5,975 nucleotides of DNA from Candidatus Anoxychlamydiales bacterium (GCA_011064865.1 JAAKFX010000097.1:1-5975), one strand, 5' to 3'. Shown: positions 1 through 5,492, numbered from the stretch's first letter. Numbers and translations are program-made. The notes: generated by a model not told the origin, from the sequence alone.

Positions 1-2
1 CA

Positions 3-317
3 ACTGTAGATGTTTATAAAAATGTCGATCTAAAATTAATAAAAACAATAGATCCAAAAGATATAAAATTAGAAATATTAAAAACTAAAAAAATTCAATT
101 TTTTAATGATTTAGAAATCTCAGCTTTTGATATAGAGCCTAGATTACAAGATGTCAAATTAAGCTTAGAAAAAATGGGGTTTGACAAAGTTATAATGACA
201 GGTAGCGGATCTAGTTTTATGTGTTTTGGTAATATAGCTCCTAGAAGTTCAAAGAAAATAACTTTTTTTTCTGTTTTTAATGTCCAAAGAAATTCTGATT
301 TTTGGTACTCTTTTTAA
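3..317 (+). CDS. ispE: 4-diphosphocytidyl-2-C-methyl-D-erythritol kinase, C-terminal part (5' end outside window)
   Basis: This reading frame is open from the left edge and stops at TAA 315-317, giving the last 104 residues of a protein whose family is usually about 280-300 residues long. IspE is a cytoplasmic GHMP-family kinase that phosphorylates CDP-methylerythritol with ATP in the MEP pathway to isoprenoid precursors. The identifying features are the stretch FFNDLE-x-SAFDIEPRL around 96-150 and the glycine-rich GHMP motif MTGSGSSF (195-218), both in the order expected near the IspE C-terminus. The piece starting TVDVYKN resembles the IspE segment before the FNDLE motif. The next gene, hldD, begins about 12 nt downstream with no terminator between, so the two are probably co-transcribed. 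The start and the ATP-binding N-terminal half cannot be seen. The family call is confident. I cannot tell whether the missing part is intact. Confidence 0.85.
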   Translation, partial: TVDVYKNVDLKLIKTIDPKDIKLEILKTKKIQFFNDLEISAFDIEPRLQDVKLSLEKMGFDKVIMTGSGSSFMCFGNIAPRSSKKITFFSVFNVQRNSDFWYSF

Positions 318-329
318 TAAAAAAAAATT

Positions 330-1331
330 ATGAAACAGAGAAAAATTTTCAAAGATCAAATTATACTCATTACTGGCGCTAGTGGTTTTATTGGCTCTTG
401 CACAACTCAGTATTTAAATGAAAAAGGCTACAAAAATCTTGTCTTAGTAGATGATTTAAAAAATGATAAATGGAAAAATTTAGTCGGTAAAAATTTTTTA
501 GATCTTATTTTTAAAGAAGATCTTTTTGACTTTTTAAAGGGAAGAGAGTCTGAGATTGAAGCAATCATTCATTTAGGGGCTTGCTCTTCTACGATTTGCA
601 AAGATGCAAATTATCTCTTTGAAAATAACTTTAGATTCTCTCAAAAACTTTGTGAATATGCCATTTTAAATGATCAAAGATTTATCTATGCATCTTCTGC
701 TGCAACATATGGAAGAGGCGAGATGGGATTTTCAGATGATGAAAATCTTTTAGATAAACTAAGACCTATAAATATGTATGGCTACTCAAAACATCTTTTT
801 GACCTTTGGGCAAAAGACCAAGGCCTTTTAGATAAAATCGTTGGTCTTAAATATTTCAATGTTTTTGGTCCCAATGAAAATCATAAAGATGTAATGTCTT
901 CAATGATTTTTAAAATGAAGGAAAAGATTCAAAAAGAAGGGAAAATTCAGCTTTTTAAATCTAATGATCCAAAAAAAATTAAAGATGGTGAGCAGATAAG
1001 AGATTTTATCTATGTTAAAGATGCTGTAAAAATGACATGCCTTTTAATTGAAGAGGCTTTTAAAGATGTCTCAGGTATTTTTAATATCGGATCTGGAAAA
1101 GAAACTACATGGAATGAGCTAGCAGCAGCTCTTTTTAAATCTCTAGATAAAAAAGTAAATATCGAATATATCGATATGCCAAAAGAGCTCGATAAACAGT
1201 ATCAAAACTATACTCTCGCTGATATGAGTAAATTTCAAAAGTTTTATAAAGAGAAGTTTGAAATAACCCCAATTGAAGATGCTGTAAAAGATTATGTTCA
1301 AAATTATTTGCTAAAAGATGAAAGATGGTAA
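330..1331 (+). CDS. hldD: ADP-L-glycero-D-manno-heptose 6-epimerase
   Basis: The product (333 residues; E. coli HldD has 310) is an extended short-chain dehydrogenase/reductase that converts ADP-D-glycero-heptose to ADP-L-glycero-heptose for the LPS core, in the cytoplasm with bound NADP. The N-terminal Rossmann glycine motif TGASGFIG is at residues 15-22. HLGACSST (81-88) and ASSAATYG (121-128, with the active-site serine) follow. The catalytic YxxxK is Y150-G-Y-S-K154, inside a PINMYGYSKHLFD segment typical of HldD. K186 in the NENHKDVMSS segment matches the extra catalytic lysine known in E. coli HldD (GHKGSM). RDFIYVKD (224-231) is the substrate-domain signature. All key residues look present. 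The ATG start is 13 nt after the ispE stop and is preceded by an A-run, not a clear Shine-Dalgarno sequence. The gene overlaps hldE by 7 nt, so the two heptose genes are translationally linked. Confidence 0.92.
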   Translation: MKQRKIFKDQIILITGASGFIGSCTTQYLNEKGYKNLVLVDDLKNDKWKNLVGKNFLDLIFKEDLFDFLKGRESEIEAIIHLGACSSTICKDANYLFENNFRFSQKLCEYAILNDQRFIYASSAATYGRGEMGFSDDENLLDKLRPINMYGYSKHLFDLWAKDQGLLDKIVGLKYFNVFGPNENHKDVMSSMIFKMKEKIQKEGKIQLFKSNDPKKIKDGEQIRDFIYVKDAVKMTCLLIEEAFKDVSGIFNIGSGKETTWNELAAALFKSLDKKVNIEYIDMPKELDKQYQNYTLADMSKFQKFYKEKFEITPIEDAVKDYVQNYLLKDERW

Positions 1332-2644
1332 AATTAACAGGAACCTTTTCAAAACTTCAAAAAGCTCATATTTTAGTTATTGGCGATTTTATGTTAGATC
1401 GTTATACCTATGGAGAAATCAATAGAATATCCCCAGAAGCGCCTGTCTCTATTTTAAAAGTTATTGATCAAGATTTTAAGCCCGGAGGGGCGGGAAATGT
1501 TGCTTTAAATCTTCTATCGTTAGGCTCTGATGTAACTTTAATTGGAAGAATAGGAAAAGATGATGATGGCGCTGTTTTAAAAAAGCTTCTAAAAGATAAA
1601 GGCGCAAATGTAGATTATCTCGTTACTCAAAAAGATTATAAAACCTCTGTGAAAAATAGATTTATAGCAGAGTCTCAACAGCTACTTAGAGTTGATTTTG
1701 AAAAGCTTTTAGATATTTCAAAATCTCTAGAAGATGAAATTTTAGAAATTTTACCCTCACTTCTAAAAACTGTCAAAGTTGTTGCAATCTCTGATTATGG
1801 AAAAGGGTTTTTATCTAAAAAACTAATTAAAACTATTATAAAAAAAGCAAAAGAAAAAGATATCCCAACGATTATTGATCCTAAAGGTAGCGATTTTAAA
1901 AAATATAAATCAGCCACTATTTTAAAACCAAACCTTAAAGAAGCATATGTAGCTGCTAATCTACAAGAATCAGAACCCTTAGATAAAGCCGCTCAACTTT
2001 TATTAAAAAAGACAAAAGTTGATCATCTTTTAATTACAAGATCAAAAGATGGAATCTCTCTTTTTTCAAAAAATGAAAGGCAAGATTTTAAAGCTAGATC
2101 CAAAGAAGTAAAAGATGTAACAGGCGCTGGAGATACCGTTTTAGCGATGTTATGCATCTGTATAGCGAATAATCTTAGCTTAGATAACTCTTGCGCTCTT
2201 TGTAATATTGCAGCATCTATTGCCATTGAGCATATCGGTTGCGCTCAAATTAACTTAAGCGATTTTGCAAAAAGACTATTAGAATATGATGTAGGCAATA
2301 AAATCTTTGATTTTTCTCATCTATTTGCTTTGAAAAAAGTCATTGAAAATAAAAAAGTTTCTCTTCTTTGTTTGAAAAACTCAAACTCTTTAAATCCTTC
2401 AATTTTTCAAGCTATAAAAAAATTATCCAAAATCAAAAATGATGTTATTATCTATATTTTAGATCAAAATCCTAACGATCATTTTGTAGATCTTTTAGCC
2501 TCTTTAAATGAAATCGGCTTTATCATATTGCACAATAAAAATCTTAAAAATTTATCAACTGAAATTAAACCATTTAACATCTATCTTATGAAAGATGAAA
2601 AACTTCAAAAGTTAGATAATATGAGTAAAATTGAAGAAATTTAA
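1325..2644 (+). CDS. hldE: Heptose-7-phosphate kinase (HldE type) with a degenerate nucleotidyltransferase half
   Basis: Bifunctional HldE phosphorylates D-glycero-heptose 7-phosphate at C1 through an N-terminal PfkB/ribokinase domain, then adenylylates it through a C-terminal cytidylyltransferase-like domain. The kinase half here is intact: GDFMLDRYTYG (20-30), RISPEAPV (34-41), GGAGNVA (54-60), DPKG (185-188), KPN (201-203) and DVTGAGDT (264-271) with catalytic base D270. After about residue 325 the family expects TNGCFD-x-LHxGH and then an STT-type motif. Here the corresponding segment reads SLLCLKNSNSLNPS (345-358), without the histidines. The fold can still be followed: an AIKKLSKIKNDVIIYIL helix-strand segment (363-379) and DLLASLNEIGFIILHNKNL (389-407), which resembles the 'LAAL..VDYVVIF' part of HldE. 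The protein has 439 residues against 477 in E. coli. The start overlaps hldD by 7 nt. I infer that kinase activity is retained and adenylylation is lost or moved elsewhere. Confidence 0.85.
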   Translation: MVKLTGTFSKLQKAHILVIGDFMLDRYTYGEINRISPEAPVSILKVIDQDFKPGGAGNVALNLLSLGSDVTLIGRIGKDDDGAVLKKLLKDKGANVDYLVTQKDYKTSVKNRFIAESQQLLRVDFEKLLDISKSLEDEILEILPSLLKTVKVVAISDYGKGFLSKKLIKTIIKKAKEKDIPTIIDPKGSDFKKYKSATILKPNLKEAYVAANLQESEPLDKAAQLLLKKTKVDHLLITRSKDGISLFSKNERQDFKARSKEVKDVTGAGDTVLAMLCICIANNLSLDNSCALCNIAASIAIEHIGCAQINLSDFAKRLLEYDVGNKIFDFSHLFALKKVIENKKVSLLCLKNSNSLNPSIFQAIKKLSKIKNDVIIYILDQNPNDHFVDLLASLNEIGFIILHNKNLKNLSTEIKPFNIYLMKDEKLQKLDNMSKIEEI

Positions 2645-2646
2645 AT

Positions 2647-2683
2647 AAAAAAAAGACGCATCTTTATCTCTAAAAAATGCGTC
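2647..2683 (-). terminator. Intrinsic terminator of the F-box gene, probably bidirectional
   Basis: A 7 bp perfect stem, GACGCAT (2655-2661) with ATGCGTC (2677-2683), encloses a 15 nt loop, and a few more A-T pairs are possible inside. Read on the minus strand the stem is followed directly by eight Ts (2647-2654), the classical layout for ending the F-box transcript. Read on the plus strand it comes 10 nt after the hldE stop and is followed by a poorer T tract, so it may also end the ispE-hldD-hldE transcript. It sits exactly between two convergent genes. Confidence 0.75.
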
Positions 2684-2702
2684 CATTAATAAATTTTAAA
2701 GA

Positions 2703-3107
2703 TTATTGAATACGATCAGCAAAAGCAATTCTTCTTGTAGGTCTCTGTGCATCTCGATAAGCTTGTAGGTTTTCTTCTCTTTTTCGTTTGCTTGCTCGAT
2801 CGGCTTGTTCTACAAGCTTTCTTTCATTTCTAGGTTTTTGATTTTCAAATAATAAGTTTGCCGCTGCGTTCATTTTTCTTGCAGTACATTTAAATGCTCC
2901 AAAACTTTTATAATCGTTTGGGAAAAATTTACCAGCAATTAATGTAAGTATTTCAAGTGGAAGATCTCCTAATTTTAATGTAGTCGATGCTCTTAGAGCG
3001 GGATGATTGGATGGTACAAATTCTATTTTACCAAAAGAAGGCAGGGGAAAATCAGAGGAAAAACCGGCAGGTCTTGGTGTTGCAGTTGTTGGTGTTGTTG
3101 AGCTCAT
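2703..3107 (-). CDS. Small F-box-like protein, candidate host-directed effector
   Basis: The product has 134 residues. Residues 1-24 are rich in Ser, Thr and Pro (MSSTTPTTATPRP), as in many secreted effector N-termini. Residues 46-90 read like a eukaryotic F-box: L46-G-D-L49-P50-L-E52-I53-L54, then I57, a hydrophobic-D-x-x-S-F piece (62-69), and C74-x-x-x-R-K-M-N, matching the usual 'LPxEILxxI...D...C..' pattern. The rest is basic, with KRKR at 107-110, a predicted helical Arg/Glu/Gln-rich stretch (91-122) and no visible LRR, WD40, ankyrin or kelch substrate-binding domain. F-box domains bind SKP1 in eukaryotic SCF ubiquitin ligases, and intracellular bacteria are known to secrete such proteins. 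That this one is secreted is inference. The start is fixed by a strong AAGGAG (3115-3120) 7-8 nt upstream. GC is about 38% by count, against about 30% in sampled lines of hldE. The gene is monocistronic between its own promoter and terminator. Confidence 0.75.
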   Translation of the reverse strand: MSSTTPTTATPRPAGFSSDFPLPSFGKIEFVPSNHPALRASTTLKLGDLPLEILTLIAGKFFPNDYKSFGAFKCTARKMNAAANLLFENQKPRNERKLVEQADRASKRKREENLQAYRDAQRPTRRIAFADRIQ

Positions 3108-3114
3108 TTTTATA

Positions 3115-3120
3115 TCTCCT
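3115..3120 (-). promoter_or_regulatory. Strong Shine-Dalgarno site of the F-box gene
   Basis: The minus strand reads AAGGAG, then seven bases, then the ATG at 3107. This is the best ribosome binding site in the window (ispE-hldD has none that I can see) and it settles the start codon of the F-box gene. Confidence 0.8.
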
Positions 3121-3130
3121 TATTATAGGG

Positions 3131-3148
3131 TTTTTAATTAATTAAAAA
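3131..3148. repeat. 18 bp perfect palindrome in the leader of the F-box gene
   Basis: The sequence TTTTTAATTAATTAAAAA is its own reverse complement. It lies between the predicted transcription start (about 3172) and the Shine-Dalgarno site (3115-3120), 10 nt upstream of the latter. It contains two overlapping TTAATTAA units. It could be an operator, or a weak RNA hairpin in the leader. Confidence 0.6.
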
Positions 3149-3178
3149 TATTTTTAATATCATTAAGATTATGTAAAT

Positions 3179-3207
3179 ATTTTATATTAATTAACTATTA
3201 AAGTCAA
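3179..3207 (-). promoter_or_regulatory. Sigma70-like promoter of the F-box gene
   Basis: On the minus strand a -35 hexamer TTGACT (3207-3202) is followed by a 17 bp spacer and a -10 hexamer TAAAAT (3184-3179). Initiation is expected near 3172, giving an untranslated leader of about 65 nt. The spacer contains the palindrome TTAATTAA (3187-3194) and a second copy lies just upstream of the -35 (3216-3223), so a DNA-binding protein could sit on the promoter. In so AT-rich a region chance matches are common, but hexamers and spacing agree well, and the -35 is identical to that of the htpX promoter. Confidence 0.6.
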
Positions 3208-3280
3208 TAACTATATTAATTAATTCAAGATATGTAATTAAAATTATAATTACAATATAATTAAAATTTTAATTAAGATG

Positions 3281-3294
3281 TAATCAGCTGATTA
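3281..3294. repeat. 14 bp perfect palindrome, operator-like
   Basis: TAATCAGCTGATTA is a perfect dyad with a CAGCTG core. It stands out because it carries most of the G and C of this AT-rich stretch. It lies about 75 bp upstream of the F-box -35 element and downstream of mnmA. A dimeric transcription factor site is the simplest guess. No protein is indicated. Confidence 0.4.
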
Positions 3295-3352
3295 TAAGCA
3301 ACTTGCGCAAAACATAAGTTATTGAATATCAATGAATATTAACAATTAATCT

Positions 3353-3378
3353 AAAAAAGAAGAAATCCTTCCCTTTTT
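3353..3378 (-). terminator. Candidate intrinsic terminator after mnmA
   Basis: On the minus strand GAAG (3371-3368), a five-base loop and CTTC (3362-3359) are followed by six Ts (3358-3353). Flanking G-T and A-T pairs can extend the stem to about 10 bp. It lies about 40 nt past the mnmA stop. The stem has only two G-C pairs, so its strength is uncertain. Confidence 0.45.
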
Positions 3379-3416
3379 CATAAGCTTTACATTGTTAGGG
3401 ACTTAAAGAATCTATT

Positions 3417-4490
3417 TTATTTGAAAATATCTAAAATGACAGCTCCGCCGAGGCAGATATTATCTTTATAAAAGACGATAGATTGACCTTTAGTTATGGC
3501 TCTTTGAGGGTTTTCAAATGAGACTGTAATATGATCATTTTCTATCTTTTCAATAGTGCAGGGGGTATCTGCTTGTCTATATCTGATTTTAGCTGAGCAA
3601 ATATATGGAGTATTAATTGAAAAACCATCTACAACCCAGCTGATTTTATAAGCTATTAACTTTGAGGCAAATAAAGATGGGTGATTTTTGCCTTGGGCAA
3701 CTGTTAGAGTATTAGTTTTTAGATCTTTATCAGCTACATACCAAGCATCGCCTTTTCCGCCTATTTTTAGACCTTTTCTTTGACCTATAGTATAAAAGCT
3801 AAGTCCTTGATGCTTTTGAATAATTTCACCATCTGTAGATTGAATATCGCCTGGTTGATATTGGATGAATTTAGATAGAAACTCGGAGAATTTTCTCTTC
3901 CCTATAAAGCAGATCCCTGTTGAATCTTTTTTTGCGTGATTTACTAGATTTTGCTCTTTAGCGATTTGTCTAACTCTCTTTTTTGTAAGATGACCTATTG
4001 GGAAAAGGACTTTTTTGAGAATTGAAGATTTTAAGGTATATAAAAAATAGCTTTGATCTTTGTTTGGATCAGAGCCTTTTAAAAGATAAAACTCATTGTT
4101 TATTAACTCTTTTTGTACGTAGTGACCGGTTGCTAAAAAATCAGCTCCAAGCCCCAGGGCTTTTTTTAAAAAGAGATTAAATTTGATCTCTTTATTGCAT
4201 AAAATATCGGGATTAGGAGTAATCCCTTTTTTAAAATCTTCTAAACATTTGGAAAAGACATTATCAAAATACTGCTTTTCAAAGTTTATTGTGTGATATT
4301 CAATATCAAGAGTTTCACAGACTTTTTCAACATCTTGAAGATCTTTTTTTGCATTGCAATCTGAATCTTCATCTTGCCAGTTTTTCATGAAAAGACCAAA
4401 GACTTTATAGCCTTGTGCTTTTAAAAGATAAGCGCTAACAGAAGAGTCTACTCCACCAGAGAGACCTACAGCTACAACTTTGGGTCTCAT
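3417..4490 (-). CDS. mnmA: tRNA-specific 2-thiouridylase MnmA
   Basis: MnmA (also TrmU) makes 2-thiouridine at position 34 of tRNAs for Lys, Glu and Gln. It uses ATP to activate the uridine and sulfur passed from a cysteine desulfurase relay. The product has 357 residues (E. coli 368). The PP-loop SGGVDSS is at 11-17. The first catalytic cysteine is C98 in TPNPDILCNKEIKF, and the second is C194 in STGICFIGKRKF. The pair corresponds to C102 and C199 of E. coli. ATGHY (120-124), DPNKDQSYFL (141-150) and the TIGQRKGL segment (234-241) complete the family pattern, followed by the C-terminal beta-barrel with KIRYRQ (301-306). The gene looks intact. Its ATG overlaps the htpX stop as ATGA, so it is the second gene of an htpX-mnmA operon and probably depends on translational coupling, since only a weak AAAGA lies upstream. 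Confidence 0.95.
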   Translation of the reverse strand: MRPKVVAVGLSGGVDSSVSAYLLKAQGYKVFGLFMKNWQDEDSDCNAKKDLQDVEKVCETLDIEYHTINFEKQYFDNVFSKCLEDFKKGITPNPDILCNKEIKFNLFLKKALGLGADFLATGHYVQKELINNEFYLLKGSDPNKDQSYFLYTLKSSILKKVLFPIGHLTKKRVRQIAKEQNLVNHAKKDSTGICFIGKRKFSEFLSKFIQYQPGDIQSTDGEIIQKHQGLSFYTIGQRKGLKIGGKGDAWYVADKDLKTNTLTVAQGKNHPSLFASKLIAYKISWVVDGFSINTPYICSAKIRYRQADTPCTIEKIENDHITVSFENPQRAITKGQSIVFYKDNICLGGAVILDIFK

Positions 4491-5383
4491 AGATCTTTAA
4501 GTCTTTGAATTCTATCATCTAAAGCGGGGTGTGTAGAGAATAGATTTAAAAGTCCTCTTTTAGAGTTATTAGATATTTTTAGAGCTTGAAAGGCTAGTTT
4601 TTCTTTTTTTAAATCTTTAATGTCATAGACAGATTTTAAAGTGTTTAGAGCTTTTATCATTTTTTCTTTTCCTAAAAGATTTGCTGAGTTTTCATCTGCT
4701 CTAAACTCTCTTTTCCTTGAGAAAAAAGCAACTACTAAGGAGCCCAAAATCATAAAAAGGATTTGAAAGATATATACAAAAAAGTAGTGTCCAGAACCAT
4801 ATGAGGATCTGTTTTTTTTGTTAGAAGATAGTGCAAAAGCTAAAACTCTCGCTAAAAACATTACAAAAGCATTAATAACCCCTTGAAGAAGGGTCATCGT
4901 AATCATATCACCATTTGTGATGTGAGATATTTCATGACCGATTATCGCTTCGATTTCATCTTTTGACATGCGGTTTATAAGGCCTGATGATAGCGCAATT
5001 AAAGATCTTTTTTTACTAGGACCTGTCGCAAAAGCATTTATCTCTTCAGATTTATAAACACCAACCTCTGGCATATCATCTAAACCAGCCTCTAGAGCTA
5101 TTTTTTTAACGCTGTCAAAAACAAATTTTAAACTCTCACTATTAGAGCTCTCTTCGATTATTTCAACGCCCATCATCCATTTAGCGAGGCTTTTTGATAA
5201 GAAAAGTGAGATAAAAGCGCCTGTGAATCCCCATAAAAGACAAAAGATAGCTAAGCTATTTATATTTAATCCATGAGCATTGAGATACGGACTCACATTA
5301 AATACGCTGAGTAGGGTAGTAATCGTTAAAACGACAAGTAGATTTATTAAAACAAATAGAAAAATTCTTTTAATAAAATTCAT
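4487..5383 (-). CDS. htpX: Membrane zinc metalloprotease HtpX (M48 family)
   Basis: HtpX is an inner-membrane protease whose active site faces the cytoplasm. It cleaves misfolded or damaged membrane proteins alongside FtsH. The product has 298 residues (E. coli 293). Two membrane helices occupy about 6-27 and 43-65. Then comes the soluble part with NAFATGPSKKRSLIALSSGL (116-135) and the zinc-binding HEISH (150-154) in the family context IIGHEISHITNGDM. Two further hydrophobic segments lie at about 163-187 and 200-221. E226 in SRKREFRADENSANL is the expected third zinc ligand, and STHPALDDRI (283-292) is the usual C-terminal signature. All catalytic residues are present. The ATG is preceded by AAAGG at a suitable distance, about 18 nt from the predicted transcription start. 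It is the first gene of the operon with mnmA. Confidence 0.93.
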   Translation of the reverse strand: MNFIKRIFLFVLINLLVVLTITTLLSVFNVSPYLNAHGLNINSLAIFCLLWGFTGAFISLFLSKSLAKWMMGVEIIEESSNSESLKFVFDSVKKIALEAGLDDMPEVGVYKSEEINAFATGPSKKRSLIALSSGLINRMSKDEIEAIIGHEISHITNGDMITMTLLQGVINAFVMFLARVLAFALSSNKKNRSSYGSGHYFFVYIFQILFMILGSLVVAFFSRKREFRADENSANLLGKEKMIKALNTLKSVYDIKDLKKEKLAFQALKISNNSKRGLLNLFSTHPALDDRIQRLKDL

Positions 5384-5407
5384 AAAACGCCTTTAGTTTT
5401 TGTAAAT

Positions 5408-5436
5408 ATTGTAAGCATAAAAAGATAGTTAGTCAA
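5408..5436 (-). promoter_or_regulatory. htpX: Sigma70-like promoter of htpX-mnmA
   Basis: On the minus strand TTGACT (5436-5431), a 17 bp spacer and TACAAT (5413-5408) precede htpX. The start of transcription should fall near 5401, leaving a leader of about 18 nt that just accommodates the AAAGG ribosome site. A second TTGACA lies 8 bp further upstream but its distance to the -10 (25 bp) is unsuitable. No heat-shock-type promoter sequence was recognised, although htpX is heat-inducible in E. coli. Confidence 0.65.
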
Positions 5437-5442
5437 GATGTC

Positions 5443-5492
5443 AAAAGCAGAAAAAAAATGATAAAATATTTTTTTTATTTTCTGCTTTTTTT
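5443..5492 (+). terminator. Long terminator-type hairpin between divergent genes
   Basis: AAAAGCAGAAAA (5443-5454) pairs perfectly over 12 bp with TTTTCTGCTTTT (5478-5489), and inner A-T pairs are possible. On the plus strand the GC core is followed by seven Ts (5486-5492), the layout of an intrinsic terminator. On the minus strand only four Ts follow. No plus-strand gene precedes it, so it would stop antisense transcription coming from htpX, end an unannotated small RNA, or insulate the gene at 5610. It abuts the htpX -35 element, only 6 bp away. Confidence 0.6.

Larger units (their letters stand above)
3108..3416. other. 309 bp non-coding region with very low GC, rich in TTAATTAA palindromes
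   Basis: No coding frame is supported here. Over 3121-3300 I count about 12% GC, far below the surrounding genes. It holds the F-box promoter and leader, and TTAATTAA at 3134-3141, 3138-3145, 3187-3194, 3216-3223 and 3269-3276. It also holds an 18 bp perfect palindrome at 3258-3275 (TAATTAAAATTTTAATTA), an inverted repeat GTAATTA/TAATTAC (3234-3240 and 3247-3253), a 14 bp perfect palindrome at 3281-3294, a TTGCGCAA palindrome (3303-3310) and a duplicated TGAATAT (3323-3329, 3333-3339). The mnmA terminator candidate lies at its right end. It may be an AT-rich regulatory region bound by a nucleoid protein or repressor. Confidence 0.7.

Noticed and set aside
2023..2226. Minus-strand open frame of 67 codons inside hldE
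   Set aside because: It lies wholly antisense to the well-conserved kinase part of hldE, including the DVTGAGDT motif, and has no recognisable domain or ribosome site.
3122..3127. Perfect TATAAT on the minus strand just before the F-box gene
   Set aside because: Initiation from it would start inside or at the Shine-Dalgarno sequence, and no -35 element lies at a suitable distance. The TTGACT-17-TAAAAT promoter further upstream fits better.
3108..3416. Repeated AT motifs as a CRISPR array, or as an origin of replication
   Set aside because: The repeats are short, irregularly spaced and palindromic without unique spacers, so not CRISPR. No DnaA-box cluster and no dnaA, gidA or parA-type neighbour supports an origin.
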